Below are positions 1-7,367 of a DNA stretch of 10,310 nucleotides, in pieces; the first letter of the stretch is position 1, and each line of letters starts with the position of its first letter. The position numbers and the translations under genes are program-made. The notes beneath the pieces are model-generated. The model ran no database searches, had not been told where the DNA came from, and saw only the letters and a program-made list of their open reading frames with translations. Origin of the DNA: an uncultured Ignavibacteria bacterium (lineage in GTDB: Bacteria > Bacteroidota > Ignavibacteria > Tepidaquicellales > Tepidaquicellaceae); contig CALEVL010000200.1 in assembly GCA_937924675.1 (NCBI GenBank), positions 1-10,310 on the forward strand, written 5' to 3'.

Positions 1-255
1 GAATTGATTCATCCACTGCATATGGATTCCTTGCGTTGCTCGGAATGACAAGAGGAGTATGTGATTCTAATGTTACTGAGTTCATCAATCGAATTGTTTC
101 TTCTCTTACATGTGGATTCCTCGCTTCGCTCGGAATGACAAATGGGGTATTTGATTCTGATGTTAATGTGTTCATCAATCGAAATGTTTCTCCTTCTACT
201 TATGGATTCCTCGCGGAGCCTATCCCGTCAGATGCTCTGAATGACAAAAGAGGTA
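1..255. repeat. Degenerate 90-bp tandem repeat, two full copies plus partial ends
   Basis: Two adjacent 90-base units, 21-110 and 111-200, match at about 74 of 90 positions by hand alignment. Both contain GGATTCC, then a CGCT-rich core, then CGGAATGACA, and later the identical decamer TTCATCAATC. Bases 1-20 resemble the tail of a preceding unit, so the array runs off the left edge. A third, truncated unit begins at 201. Its core is replaced by a longer version (211-240, about 16 bases more) before ATGACA returns, and similarity fades after about 255. Because the unit is 30 codons long, it keeps a reading frame open by chance. It looks like an intergenic repeat family. No function is visible. 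Confidence 0.8.
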
Positions 256-361
256 TGCAATTTGTGTGTCGCTGCTTTAAACATTTGCAATCTTGCACAG
301 TCTATTGCATGACTTCCAGCCTACTGCAATTAATTTGCAGAATTATCAGGAATGAAATTGT
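256..361. other. Intergenic stretch with clustered TTGCA/TGCAA words
   Basis: This non-coding stretch lies just downstream of the zinc-finger/nuclease gene, which ends at 362. It holds six copies of TGCAA or its complement TTGCA, at 256, 285, 293, 305, 325 and 335. The last two form a perfect inverted repeat. No gene, RNA or T-tract terminator is evident. The cluster could be a protein-binding region, or only the result of local AT-rich composition. Confidence 0.35.
324..340 (-). terminator. Small inverted repeat after the zinc-finger/nuclease gene
   Basis: CTGCAA (324-329) and TTGCAG (335-340) form a perfect 6-bp stem with a 5-base AT loop. It begins 21 bases past the stop codon of the minus-strand gene at 362. 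No run of T follows on the minus strand, so it is at best a weak or factor-dependent 3' end, or a 3' stabilising hairpin. Confidence 0.25.
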
Positions 362-1207
362 CTAACAATTCTCAATCACAACTCTCCTCATTATCTCCCA
401 CTCATTTTCATAGCTCTGCGGCACAAATTGCTTAAGCTCTTCAACTCCTATGAAGTCAAATTCCGGATACTGCTTTTTGTAGTATGATGCATTGCTTTGA
501 GTAAGTATTATATAAACGATCTTCAGCGGGTTGTCTGACTCATACTGTGCAAGTCGATTTAACAAGACATCGTACTTGTGCATCCTTCCGTATGCAGAGT
601 TTCGAATGGTCGTTACATCATCAATCATAGCTTTCATGCCTTTTGCCAGAGCACTCCTGTAAAGTTCCAATTGATCAATCCGGATCGAGTCATCATCAGT
701 CTTAAGCTCTGCCATAATCCAGAATCCCTCATTGTTTACATTGTTCTGATAGAGCAGAAAATCGGCGTTGTTGCCTTGATTGTTTTCGTCCTTCTTTATC
801 GGAAACTCCGGAGCAACGAATTCAACCTTGCCGCCGTATCGCTGTGAAATTATGTCAGGCAGAAATTGCTCTAAGATTGTATCGATCCTTCTTTCAAACT
901 GGTATTTTGGAATTTCTTTATTCTTCATGAGTAAAAGAAGAAGATGTTCAAAGAACGAGCCAGATTCATTTGTAAAAATCCTTGTATAAAATGAGTCATC
1001 AGATGATGAACGAAATCCATTTTCCGAAACAGGTTCTTGAACAGGAATAATCTTTGTTCGTTTTTCAAGGGATTGTGACTGCAGCAACTTCATTGCAATT
1101 TCATGCTCATCAAGTTCATGACCGCCGTAAGCTCTGGTCCCTCTCATGTGCGTTCTAAGTCCGTGTTCGGTCTTTGCCTCTTTGCCGCAGATTGGACAGT
1201 TGTACAT
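362..1207 (-). CDS. Zinc-finger protein with PD-(D/E)XK nuclease-like core
   Basis: 281 residues, the only non-secreted-type product in the window: there is no signal peptide or membrane segment. Residues 4-30 look like a C2H2-type zinc finger, with CPIC (Cys4, Cys7) followed by His20 after the classical 12-residue gap. His15 and the more distant His30 are further ligand candidates, so the second half is not canonical. Residues 145-185 match the PD-(D/E)XK nuclease layout: Asp149 in a hydrophobic strand (NADFLLY), then AELK with Glu167-x-Lys169, then Gln179 in a following helix (IDQLELY). Glu113 in a preceding helix could be the extra acidic residue of this fold. The inferred role is cytoplasmic DNA binding and cleavage, as in restriction, repair or defence nucleases. 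No partner methylase or defence gene is visible. The start is well supported because the finger begins at residue 4. I do not recognise a named family. Confidence 0.85.
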   Translation of the reverse strand: MYNCPICGKEAKTEHGLRTHMRGTRAYGGHELDEHEIAMKLLQSQSLEKRTKIIPVQEPVSENGFRSSSDDSFYTRIFTNESGSFFEHLLLLLMKNKEIPKYQFERRIDTILEQFLPDIISQRYGGKVEFVAPEFPIKKDENNQGNNADFLLYQNNVNNEGFWIMAELKTDDDSIRIDQLELYRSALAKGMKAMIDDVTTIRNSAYGRMHKYDVLLNRLAQYESDNPLKIVYIILTQSNASYYKKQYPEFDFIGVEELKQFVPQSYENEWEIMRRVVIENC

Positions 1208-1245
1208 ATCTATAATTAATCAATTAAATTTTCAACTCCAGTATG

Positions 1246-1253
1246 CAAAGATA
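1246..1253 (-). promoter_or_regulatory. Possible Bacteroidota -7 box for the zinc-finger/nuclease gene
   Basis: On the minus strand this reads TATCTTTG, an exact match to the Bacteroidota -7 consensus TAnnTTTG. It lies 38 bases upstream of the ATG. No TTG -33 element stands at the expected distance, so this is only half of a promoter and could be a chance match in AT-rich DNA. Confidence 0.3.
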
Positions 1254-1307
1254 ATTAAATATCTCACTGCTTTGATTACAGTAATGTTGCGGTAATGTTG
1301 CTGTTAT

Positions 1308-1331
1308 GAACCGGCTCTCTCAAGCCGGTTC
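1308..1331 (-). terminator. Strong hairpin between the 355-residue cargo gene and the nuclease gene
   Basis: GAACCGGCT (1308-1316) and AGCCGGTTC (1323-1331) form a perfect 9-bp, GC-rich stem with a 6-base loop. It starts 43 bases past the stop of the minus-strand gene ending at 1375 and about 100 bases before the next gene. No T tract follows on either strand: the A-rich run at 1341-1354 lies on the wrong side for the minus-strand transcript. It is a plausible transcription end or processing hairpin that would separate the nuclease gene from the cargo cluster, but not a textbook intrinsic terminator. Confidence 0.5.
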
Positions 1332-1374
1332 TTGCGTAGGAAAAAATAAAAATTGAGCTTAGTGACATTTCAAA

Positions 1375-2442
1375 CTATTTCAGAAGGACCATGGATTTCT
1401 TAAGTATGACATCACCTGACTCCAATGAATAATAGTAAGCTCCACTGCTAAGTTCGGATGCATCCAATTGATATTCATAAATACCTGAACTTCTGAACTC
1501 ATTTGAAATAAGCTGCCTGACGAGTCTTCCATTTACATCAAACAAAGTCAGTCTTATTATTCCCGACTTAGGCAATTGAAAGCTTATTGTTGTCTTAGGG
1601 TTGAATGGATTTGGATAATTCTGGAACAGGGCAAAATCATTTGGTCTTGCAATGTTGACAACTTCACTTAGTATGAAATATTCGAAGTTCCCATTGAGAT
1701 CAATCTGTTTAAGCCTATAGTTGTAACTACCATGATTCACTGACCTGTCAACATACTGATATTCCTGCAAAGCATTGCTGTTGACTGCGCCGTTGACAAA
1801 GCTAATGACTGACCATTCTTCAACTTCCGCATTTTTTCTTTGGACTTCGAATCCCTTGTTATTCATTTCTGAACCGGTTGTCCATTTTAGACAAACGTCA
1901 TTTCTGTTAATAATTGACCAAAAGTGAGAAAGCTCGACAGGTTCAGGTCCGTACGTAACAACAAAATTCATAATTGTCAATACTGAAGCTAATGTTATGA
2001 CGTAGCTTCCTGTATCTTCCATAAAAGTGCTGACTATTGTTCCATTAATCGCATCGAATAAGTGGACTGAAACACCTGTCGGAAAATTCCATCTCAATGT
2101 GATAGCAACTCCAGATCCTCCCATTTGGTATCTAATTCTGTGGGGTTTAATAGTGTTTACACCGAATGTCCCTTGCCTTAAGTCCTTCTTAGTACCTTGT
2201 CCAATTGGAATTCCAATACCATCTCCAATGAATCTTGCATCAAACACTCCTGTAGGCGGCATTGGCGGTAGTTCAGCTTCGCCAAGAGACTGGTCGATGC
2301 CATCTGTAGCATCCGGATGTAGACCGAACTTCAATGTATCTACAGAAAATCCATCTGTGATGACCACCGGCAATGTAATCGGATCACAATACAGACTATT
2401 TGCCATGATTAAGAAAATTAAAACAGTGAATACTTTTTTCAT
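1375..2442 (-). CDS. Secreted T9SS cargo protein, single A-type domain plus fibronectin-like module
   Basis: 355 residues. Residues 1-19 are a signal peptide (MKK, then a hydrophobic core). Residues 34-166 hold one copy of the family's A-type domain: LKFG, then ATDGID, then LPPMPPTGVFDARF, later LFDAINGTIV. Unlike the A copy in its larger neighbours, it has no cysteines. Residues 168-266 look like the fibronectin-type beta module common before T9SS sorting domains (CLKWTTGSEMNNKGFEVQRK, later YNYRLKQIDLNGNFEYF). Residues 270-355 are the type A sorting domain, with NYPNPFNP at 275-282, SSGAYYY and the tail MVLLK. Expected fate: Sec export, then T9SS transport with removal of the C-terminal domain. 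No enzymatic motif is seen. It lies 135 bp after its upstream paralogue and lacks the GWN...GYW modules. The ATG has no Shine-Dalgarno sequence. Surface or extracellular location is well supported; the ligand is unknown. Confidence 0.95.
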   Translation of the reverse strand: MKKVFTVLIFLIMANSLYCDPITLPVVITDGFSVDTLKFGLHPDATDGIDQSLGEAELPPMPPTGVFDARFIGDGIGIPIGQGTKKDLRQGTFGVNTIKPHRIRYQMGGSGVAITLRWNFPTGVSVHLFDAINGTIVSTFMEDTGSYVITLASVLTIMNFVVTYGPEPVELSHFWSIINRNDVCLKWTTGSEMNNKGFEVQRKNAEVEEWSVISFVNGAVNSNALQEYQYVDRSVNHGSYNYRLKQIDLNGNFEYFILSEVVNIARPNDFALFQNYPNPFNPKTTISFQLPKSGIIRLTLFDVNGRLVRQLISNEFRSSGIYEYQLDASELSSGAYYYSLESGDVILKKSMVLLK

Positions 2443-2577
2443 TACAATCGAATTTGATTAGTCAAAAATGTTTAAACTCAACTTACATTGTAATTGCTTG
2501 TAATTTTTTCAATTCAAAGAGCTCACACTTCCTTGTTACAAAATATTAAATCGGTTCTACAAATTCCGCTTTCTTCC

Positions 2578-4821
2578 TTACTTCACCACAATCATCTTCC
2601 TCATCTCCTCAAAACTTCCTGAGGTAAGTGGATTCGACGGGCTCACCACAAGCCGGTAAAAGTACACACCCGAAGTAAGCTCGCTTGCATCTAGTACAAT
2701 CTCATAAGTGCCGGCCGGCTGGAAGTTGTTTACAAGTGTCTTCACTTCCCTGCCCAGCATGTCATATACTGCCAACTTCACCAATCCGTCATTAGCTGTC
2801 TGATACTTTATCATTGTTGACGGATTGAACGGGTTTGGATAATTCTGCTCAAGCTCATAAGTCTGCGGTGTGATACTCATGGTTTCAAGGATCAGGCTGT
2901 TCATGTTTGCCGGAATCACAATCTCCGTTCCTTCGGTAATTGTCTTGTTCAGTATTGTTCCGTCAATTGCATCTCTCAGTCTGAATGACATTCCTTTCAT
3001 GTTGCGGAATGTGAGTCTTGTCTCTTCTGTATTTCCGCTAAGTTTTATAGTATGATTGTGACCAATTGCTTCTGCAAATTTATCGGTTCCAAATCTTACA
3101 TCAAATATACCTGCCGGGGGTACAGGAGGCAAATCATACCCTGATGTCATTTCATTTGAAGTGCCGAGATAAAGCGAAGCTCTTCTGTTCTCACCTGAAG
3201 TGAACACAAGTTCAGAAAAGTTTTCCATTTGCTGCTCAGCATTGCCTGCAAATATTGGATCGTCTGAAGTACCTTTGTATAAATATCCTGCTCCTGTTGT
3301 AAGCACCCAGTAACCTTTGCCAATCTTCAATGTGTCCTTTGCTATGTAGCCGTTTTCATAGGCAAAGAAGTTCGAGTTAATTATTCCGGACGGATTCGAG
3401 AGTATTGTCGAAACAGGTATGTTCTGCGTGAACGGTCCGATAATATTCCAGCCTTGCTCCACAAACATCCACTCAGGCTGATATGGAGTTCCCTGGATGA
3501 CATAGTTGGTTGCGCTGTTAAACTTCATCCAGTAGCCGACACCGTTGCTCAACACCTGAACAGGAATATATCCGTTCCGATATTTGTATGCCTGTGATGC
3601 GACACCCGGAAACAAGATATTATAGTTCATGTCAGTTGCAAGTAGTGGCACAGAAACCATATTCCAATCCGGTGTAACAGAAACCGTGAGCAATGAATAC
3701 AATTGATACTCAATCTTCAGTGACGTAACGCCGGAATTGCTCAGTGAATAACTTGTCTGGTTTCGCATATTTACATTTACTATCACGCCATTCACTTCAT
3801 CTTTAAGCGTGAATGAACCCAAAGCAGGAAATGTTGAAGGATTCCAATTGAATGTTATCGGATATCCGGATGAAGATGGCTGAAATGTCATGCGCCAGGT
3901 TCTGTTGACTGACGAATCATTTCTGATATCTCTTCTTACCGCATCATTGTTAGGCAGTACGAATCTGCAATCGAAAGCTCCGGCCGGCGGCGCGGGAGGA
4001 ATGGAATATTCTCCGAGACATGTATCAACTCCGTTTGTTCCTGCCGAAGAAACTCCGAATCGTAAACTGTCATTTACATTTCCGGCATCAGAAACAACAA
4101 GACGCTGACTCCAGCCAAACTGACATGCACCCGGGCCTCTTGAAACCTGAATAAGATCAATTCCTGAATACTCGCCGTTTGTTCCTCCGGGTCCGCCGTT
4201 GACAACACTGAACCTAATCGCAAACCTTGCATTGCCGCCTGTTGCTGTGGCTATGAATTTCTTCAGCACCCAGCCTGAGGTACTGACTTTGAATCTTCCA
4301 AGTTCAGTCCAGTTAGCTTCAGGAACGGAATCTCCCGAAGGCGAATACATTACTCTGAATGAATCGGGATAAGTGCTGTTGTCTTTTGACCTGCTGTAAA
4401 AGGAAAGAGTATCGCCTACAAAGACTGTCATCTTTGGCGTTACAAGCCAACTGTCAATTGTACTTGCAAAGGATGCTATCCTGAAGTTGCAGGCAACATA
4501 TCCTGTCGTCGGTCCCTCGTATGCATTGAAGAAAGCCGTGTTACCCTGAAACCAGGTTGCTGAAGTTCCTTGCGGACTTGTTCCTCTGTTGTACACTTTG
4601 TATCCTCTTGACTTCAGAGCTGATGTATCATTTGCTCCGTTCATATTATCAAGATATATCACAGCAGCGTTCATCATCGGTGAATTATCACCTAAGTAAT
4701 TTGCTGAAACGCTGTTTGCATTTGATTCGCCTGTGCCGGCAAAGTCATTTCCAAGAAGCACAATGAAAAATATAATTGCAATAACAGAAAGGACTACAAT
4801 TTCGAATTTGGAGTTATTCAT
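2578..4821 (-). CDS. Secreted T9SS cargo protein with choice-of-anchor-J-type head on the A-B-B'-A' cassette
   Basis: 747 residues from the ATG at 4821. The frame is open upstream to a TTG at 4881, but the ATG is preferred: it has an AAGGGG ribosome site 9 bases away and starts directly on a signal segment (Lys5, then a long Ile/Val/Leu/Phe core). Residues 54-226 resemble a cleaved-adhesin/choice-of-anchor-J beta-sandwich (DSWLVTPK, GDTLSFYSRS, later GIDLIQV), a fold often used for binding glycans or surfaces. Residues 233-373 are domain A (DTCLGE, PPAPPAGAFDCRF). Residues 385-517 are two GWN...GYW repeats (here DWNMVSVP, then GWNIIGPF). Residues 535-648 are domain A' (PPVPPAGIFDVRF). Residues 655-747 are the sorting domain (NYPNPFNPS, SGVYFYR, tail KMIVVK), with an insertion of about eight residues before the tail compared with its paralogues. 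The expected location is the cell surface or outside. No catalytic residues are evident, and the choice-of-anchor-J label is by pattern only. Confidence 0.93.
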   Translation of the reverse strand: MNNSKFEIVVLSVIAIIFFIVLLGNDFAGTGESNANSVSANYLGDNSPMMNAAVIYLDNMNGANDTSALKSRGYKVYNRGTSPQGTSATWFQGNTAFFNAYEGPTTGYVACNFRIASFASTIDSWLVTPKMTVFVGDTLSFYSRSKDNSTYPDSFRVMYSPSGDSVPEANWTELGRFKVSTSGWVLKKFIATATGGNARFAIRFSVVNGGPGGTNGEYSGIDLIQVSRGPGACQFGWSQRLVVSDAGNVNDSLRFGVSSAGTNGVDTCLGEYSIPPAPPAGAFDCRFVLPNNDAVRRDIRNDSSVNRTWRMTFQPSSSGYPITFNWNPSTFPALGSFTLKDEVNGVIVNVNMRNQTSYSLSNSGVTSLKIEYQLYSLLTVSVTPDWNMVSVPLLATDMNYNILFPGVASQAYKYRNGYIPVQVLSNGVGYWMKFNSATNYVIQGTPYQPEWMFVEQGWNIIGPFTQNIPVSTILSNPSGIINSNFFAYENGYIAKDTLKIGKGYWVLTTGAGYLYKGTSDDPIFAGNAEQQMENFSELVFTSGENRRASLYLGTSNEMTSGYDLPPVPPAGIFDVRFGTDKFAEAIGHNHTIKLSGNTEETRLTFRNMKGMSFRLRDAIDGTILNKTITEGTEIVIPANMNSLILETMSITPQTYELEQNYPNPFNPSTMIKYQTANDGLVKLAVYDMLGREVKTLVNNFQPAGTYEIVLDASELTSGVYFYRLVVSPSNPLTSGSFEEMRKMIVVK

Positions 4822-4830
4822 TTGTTTATT

Positions 4831-4836
4831 CCCCTT
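4831..4836 (-). promoter_or_regulatory. Shine-Dalgarno-like site deciding the start at 4821
   Basis: On the minus strand this reads AAGGGG, 9 bases before the ATG at 4821. It is the only clear Shine-Dalgarno-like sequence before a gene in the window. The other cargo genes and the nuclease gene have AT-rich leaders without one. It favours the internal ATG over the upstream TTG at 4881 or ATG at 4866. Confidence 0.6.
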
Positions 4837-4847
4837 TGGTGTAATTT

Positions 4848-4881
4848 CAAAATTATTTTTGTACATGACGTTTGTTGTCAA
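4848..4881 (-). promoter_or_regulatory. Possible promoter in the gap before the gene starting at 4821
   Basis: The minus strand carries TTGACA at 4876-4881, one base after the preceding gene's stop codon, and TAATTTTG at 4848-4855. The second is an exact match to the Bacteroidota -7 consensus TAnnTTTG. The spacing between TTG and the -7 box is 23 bases, slightly long for that promoter class. The -7 box ends 26 bases before the ATG at 4821. If used, it gives the gene its own start of transcription and makes the TTG at 4881 an unlikely start codon. Confidence 0.3.
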
Positions 4882-4882
4882 T

Positions 4883-7252
4883 TTATTTTAATACAATCAA
4901 TTTCTTCAGATCGCCAAAACTTCCTGCAGTCATTCTATAGAAGTAAACTCCTGAAGCCAGGTCACCGGCATCAAGTTTGACTTCATAGGCACCCGCCTGG
5001 CGGAAGCTGTTAACAAGCGTCTTCACTTCTTTTCCTAGCACATCATAAACAGATATCTTCACAATTCCGTCATTGGGAATCTGATATTTTATGGTAGTTA
5101 CAGGATTGAACGGATTGGGATAGTTCTGTGAAAGTTCATACGTAAGCGGAATCATGCTTGTAGTTTCAAGCAGCAGAGTTCCGATATTTGCGGGAATTGT
5201 TATCTCTGTTCCTTCAGTCAATTCTTTGTTAAGTATTGAACCATCTACTCCATCTTTGATTCTGAACTTAGCGCCATTGGTGTTATGAATAGTAAGCTTT
5301 GTCTCACCGTTGGAAGAATTAATCTTAACTGTATGATTTTGTCCAAGCGCTTCAACAAATTTATCCGAGCCAAACCTCACATCAAAAATTCCTGACGGCG
5401 GAACAGGAGGCATGCTGTAATCACCCGTGATCTCAGTTGCTTTACCGAGATAAAGGTTTGCTATATTGTCTTCAGAAGATCTGAACCGAAGCTCGGCAAA
5501 CTGATCAAGCGGATTCGAAACAATTGCGTTCGGATTATTGTCTAATGAACCTTTGTAGAGATAGCCGGCAGCAGTAGTCCTTACCCAATAGCCCTTGCCT
5601 GTTTTAAGAGTGTCAGCGATCAGGTATCTGTCGGTGTAGCCGAAATAGAATGAATTGACTATGCCTGAAGGACTCGAGACGATAGACGATACCGGTATAT
5701 TCTTATCGAACGGTCCGATAAGATTCCAACCTGTAATCACATTCATGTTTTCCGGCTGGAATGAATAGCCGGTAATCTGATAATTACTTGCGCTGTTGAA
5801 TTTCATCCAGTAGCCGGCGCCGTTGCTCAATGTTGTAACCGGCACATAGCCGTTGTTATAGGTGAAAGCCTGAGATGCAACTCCGGGGAACAGTGTTGAA
5901 TACGTCATATCCGCAGCTCTCACAGGAACGGATAGAATGTTCCAACCTGATGTTACATTTGTTGTGAATGTTCTCGAATAATAATACTCAATCTTTAGAG
6001 CTGTTAATCCGGAAAGAGTTAGCACATAGCTGTTCTGATTTCTCATATTAACATTTACCAGAGTTCCCGTGATCTCGTCTTTCAGATAGAATGTTCCGTA
6101 AGGCGGAAGTGATGCAGGATCCCAGGTGAATGTAAAGGGATAGCCGGTTCCGGATGGCTGAAAGGTCATTCGCCAGTTAACGTCAAAGTTACCGTTTTGT
6201 CGGAAGTCTATTTTAGATGCGTCATTTGTCGGAAATACAAATCTGCAATCGAACACTCCCGTTGGCGGTGGCGGAGGAACTGCAAGCTCGCCGAGACATG
6301 TGTCTAAGCCATTGGTTCCTGAAGTCGACATGCCGAATTTTAAGCTGTCATTTGTATTGCCAATGTCTGAGACTCTAATTGTTTGTCTCCATGTTGGAAT
6401 GCAGCCTGGGAGGACGGTTATGTAGTTGATTTTGGTAATTGAATTTGAGTGAAATATACTTGAAGCAGCGAGCGAGACATTGTAGGTTCCAGGAACATCA
6501 TATCTGATGTTAACTGGATTTCGAGTGTTTGAAAATGACGGATCACCTCCGGGAAATGACCAGCTCCAAGATTCTGGTGTGGATGCTCCAAAAGTTGAGT
6601 CAAAGAAGTTCACAGATTGTCCCTGTGAAATGGTTCTTGTGTTTGAATAGAAATTTGCAATGATTCCATTTCCATATATTGGATCATTAGAAATAGAAAT
6701 AGTATGTGTGCTGGGTGTAGAAATGTCGGTGTTGGTAGTGCCAACGTAAGCAAAGATCTTTGTGAACGGATTCGGAAGAGCGTTTCTCCAAGCAAGATTC
6801 AAAGGAGCTTGCGCGAATACAGAAGCAGTTGTTTGAAGTCTTACCTTAACGATCTTAACTGGAACGTTACTGGGCATGGCAAAACCACTGCCTGCACCCG
6901 GAAATGTGTTAACTGCCCACCTTAGCTGAGCCGGCGTTGTGACTGTATAAACTATTGGGTTTCTCGGCTGCATATTTACCGGCATGTCTGATCCTACGTT
7001 AAGCATTGTTACTGTTCCCCCATTTGCAATTCCGGTAATGTTGGCATCAAAAAAGAACTGCCCTCCTGCATACTCAAAGTTTGGGGCAATGCCAGAGTTC
7101 GTCCACGTTATATCGATATCGAATTCAACAAAATTAGCATATCCAGCTCTGTCATTCACATCCAGCGTATAAGTTGGATTCTGTGAGTAACCAGTTACTC
7201 TGACTCCGAACAAAAAGATAAAACTCAATAACAGTCTTTGAAGAGTTTTCAT
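4883..7252 (-). CDS. Secreted T9SS cargo protein with cohesin-like head, PKD domain and A-B-B'-A' cassette
   Basis: 789 residues. Residues 1-24 are a signal peptide ending near GYSQ. Residues 26-188 are a beta-rich head shared with the gene at 7368 (PVNMQPRNP, LRWAVNTFPG, LPNPFTKIFAYV). Its length and pattern suggest a cohesin- or carbohydrate-binding-like fold, but I cannot name the family. Residues 197-282 are a PKD domain (SWSWSFPGGDP, then YDVPGTYNVSL), which the 7368 paralogue lacks. Residues 284-423 are domain A with Cys284, Cys319 and Cys336 (PPPPPTGVFDCRF). Residues 436-568 are two GWN...GYW repeats. Residues 585-698 are domain A' (PPVPPSGIFDVRF), and residues 704-789 the sorting domain (NYPNPFNPV, SGVYFYR, tail KKLIVLK). 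PKD domains in exported proteins usually act as spacers or protein/glycan-binding units. Surface display through T9SS is well supported; the binding target is unknown. The start lacks a Shine-Dalgarno sequence but follows a promoter-like site. Confidence 0.95.
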   Translation of the reverse strand: MKTLQRLLLSFIFLFGVRVTGYSQNPTYTLDVNDRAGYANFVEFDIDITWTNSGIAPNFEYAGGQFFFDANITGIANGGTVTMLNVGSDMPVNMQPRNPIVYTVTTPAQLRWAVNTFPGAGSGFAMPSNVPVKIVKVRLQTTASVFAQAPLNLAWRNALPNPFTKIFAYVGTTNTDISTPSTHTISISNDPIYGNGIIANFYSNTRTISQGQSVNFFDSTFGASTPESWSWSFPGGDPSFSNTRNPVNIRYDVPGTYNVSLAASSIFHSNSITKINYITVLPGCIPTWRQTIRVSDIGNTNDSLKFGMSTSGTNGLDTCLGELAVPPPPPTGVFDCRFVFPTNDASKIDFRQNGNFDVNWRMTFQPSGTGYPFTFTWDPASLPPYGTFYLKDEITGTLVNVNMRNQNSYVLTLSGLTALKIEYYYSRTFTTNVTSGWNILSVPVRAADMTYSTLFPGVASQAFTYNNGYVPVTTLSNGAGYWMKFNSASNYQITGYSFQPENMNVITGWNLIGPFDKNIPVSSIVSSPSGIVNSFYFGYTDRYLIADTLKTGKGYWVRTTAAGYLYKGSLDNNPNAIVSNPLDQFAELRFRSSEDNIANLYLGKATEITGDYSMPPVPPSGIFDVRFGSDKFVEALGQNHTVKINSSNGETKLTIHNTNGAKFRIKDGVDGSILNKELTEGTEITIPANIGTLLLETTSMIPLTYELSQNYPNPFNPVTTIKYQIPNDGIVKISVYDVLGKEVKTLVNSFRQAGAYEVKLDAGDLASGVYFYRMTAGSFGDLKKLIVLK

Positions 7253-7284
7253 ATTGTAGATTAGTTTGAATTTATTATCACTTT

Positions 7285-7313
7285 AATTTAAGATTGAGTT
7301 TTCTGTTCGTCAA
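7285..7313 (-). promoter_or_regulatory. Candidate promoter of the gene starting at 7252
   Basis: On the minus strand TTGACG (7308-7313) and TAAATT (7285-7290) are separated by exactly 17 bases. They match the general housekeeping -35 and -10 hexamers at 5 of 6 and 4 of 6 positions. The -10 element ends 32 bases before the ATG at 7252. The fit is good, but bacteria of this phylum often use a different consensus, so it stays tentative. Confidence 0.35.
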
Positions 7314-7367
7314 TGTTTTGTTTTCATTTGAGAACTTTCATATGCAATTGGCAAGTTAACTCATCCA

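Noticed and set aside
1..255. CRISPR array
   Set aside because: The 90-bp units are similar throughout, with no short fixed repeat separated by unrelated spacers, and no cas gene is seen.
36..365. Plus-strand frame of 109 codons
   Set aside because: It is kept open by the 90-bp repeat, whose length is a multiple of three. Its translation only repeats the repeat unit, the third unit breaks the pattern, and the end runs into the nuclease gene.
2384..2442. Lipoprotein signal at Cys19 of the 355-residue protein
   Set aside because: The residues before the cysteine (Ser-Leu-Tyr) do not fit a lipobox, which needs a small residue at -1. An ordinary signal peptide plus T9SS domain explains the protein better.
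2027..2461. 144-codon plus-strand frame
   Set aside because: It lies entirely opposite the 355-residue cargo gene, has no recognisable domain, and its glycine-rich part mirrors the proline codons of the A domain.
3890..4108. Plus-strand frame similar to the one at 8662-8868, as if a conserved small protein
   Set aside because: Both are antisense images of the conserved A domain. The similarity comes from the paralogous genes on the other strand.
6418..6795. Two minus-strand frames in a different register inside the 789-residue gene
   Set aside because: They overlap the PKD and head regions of a well-supported gene and show no domain or start signal of their own.
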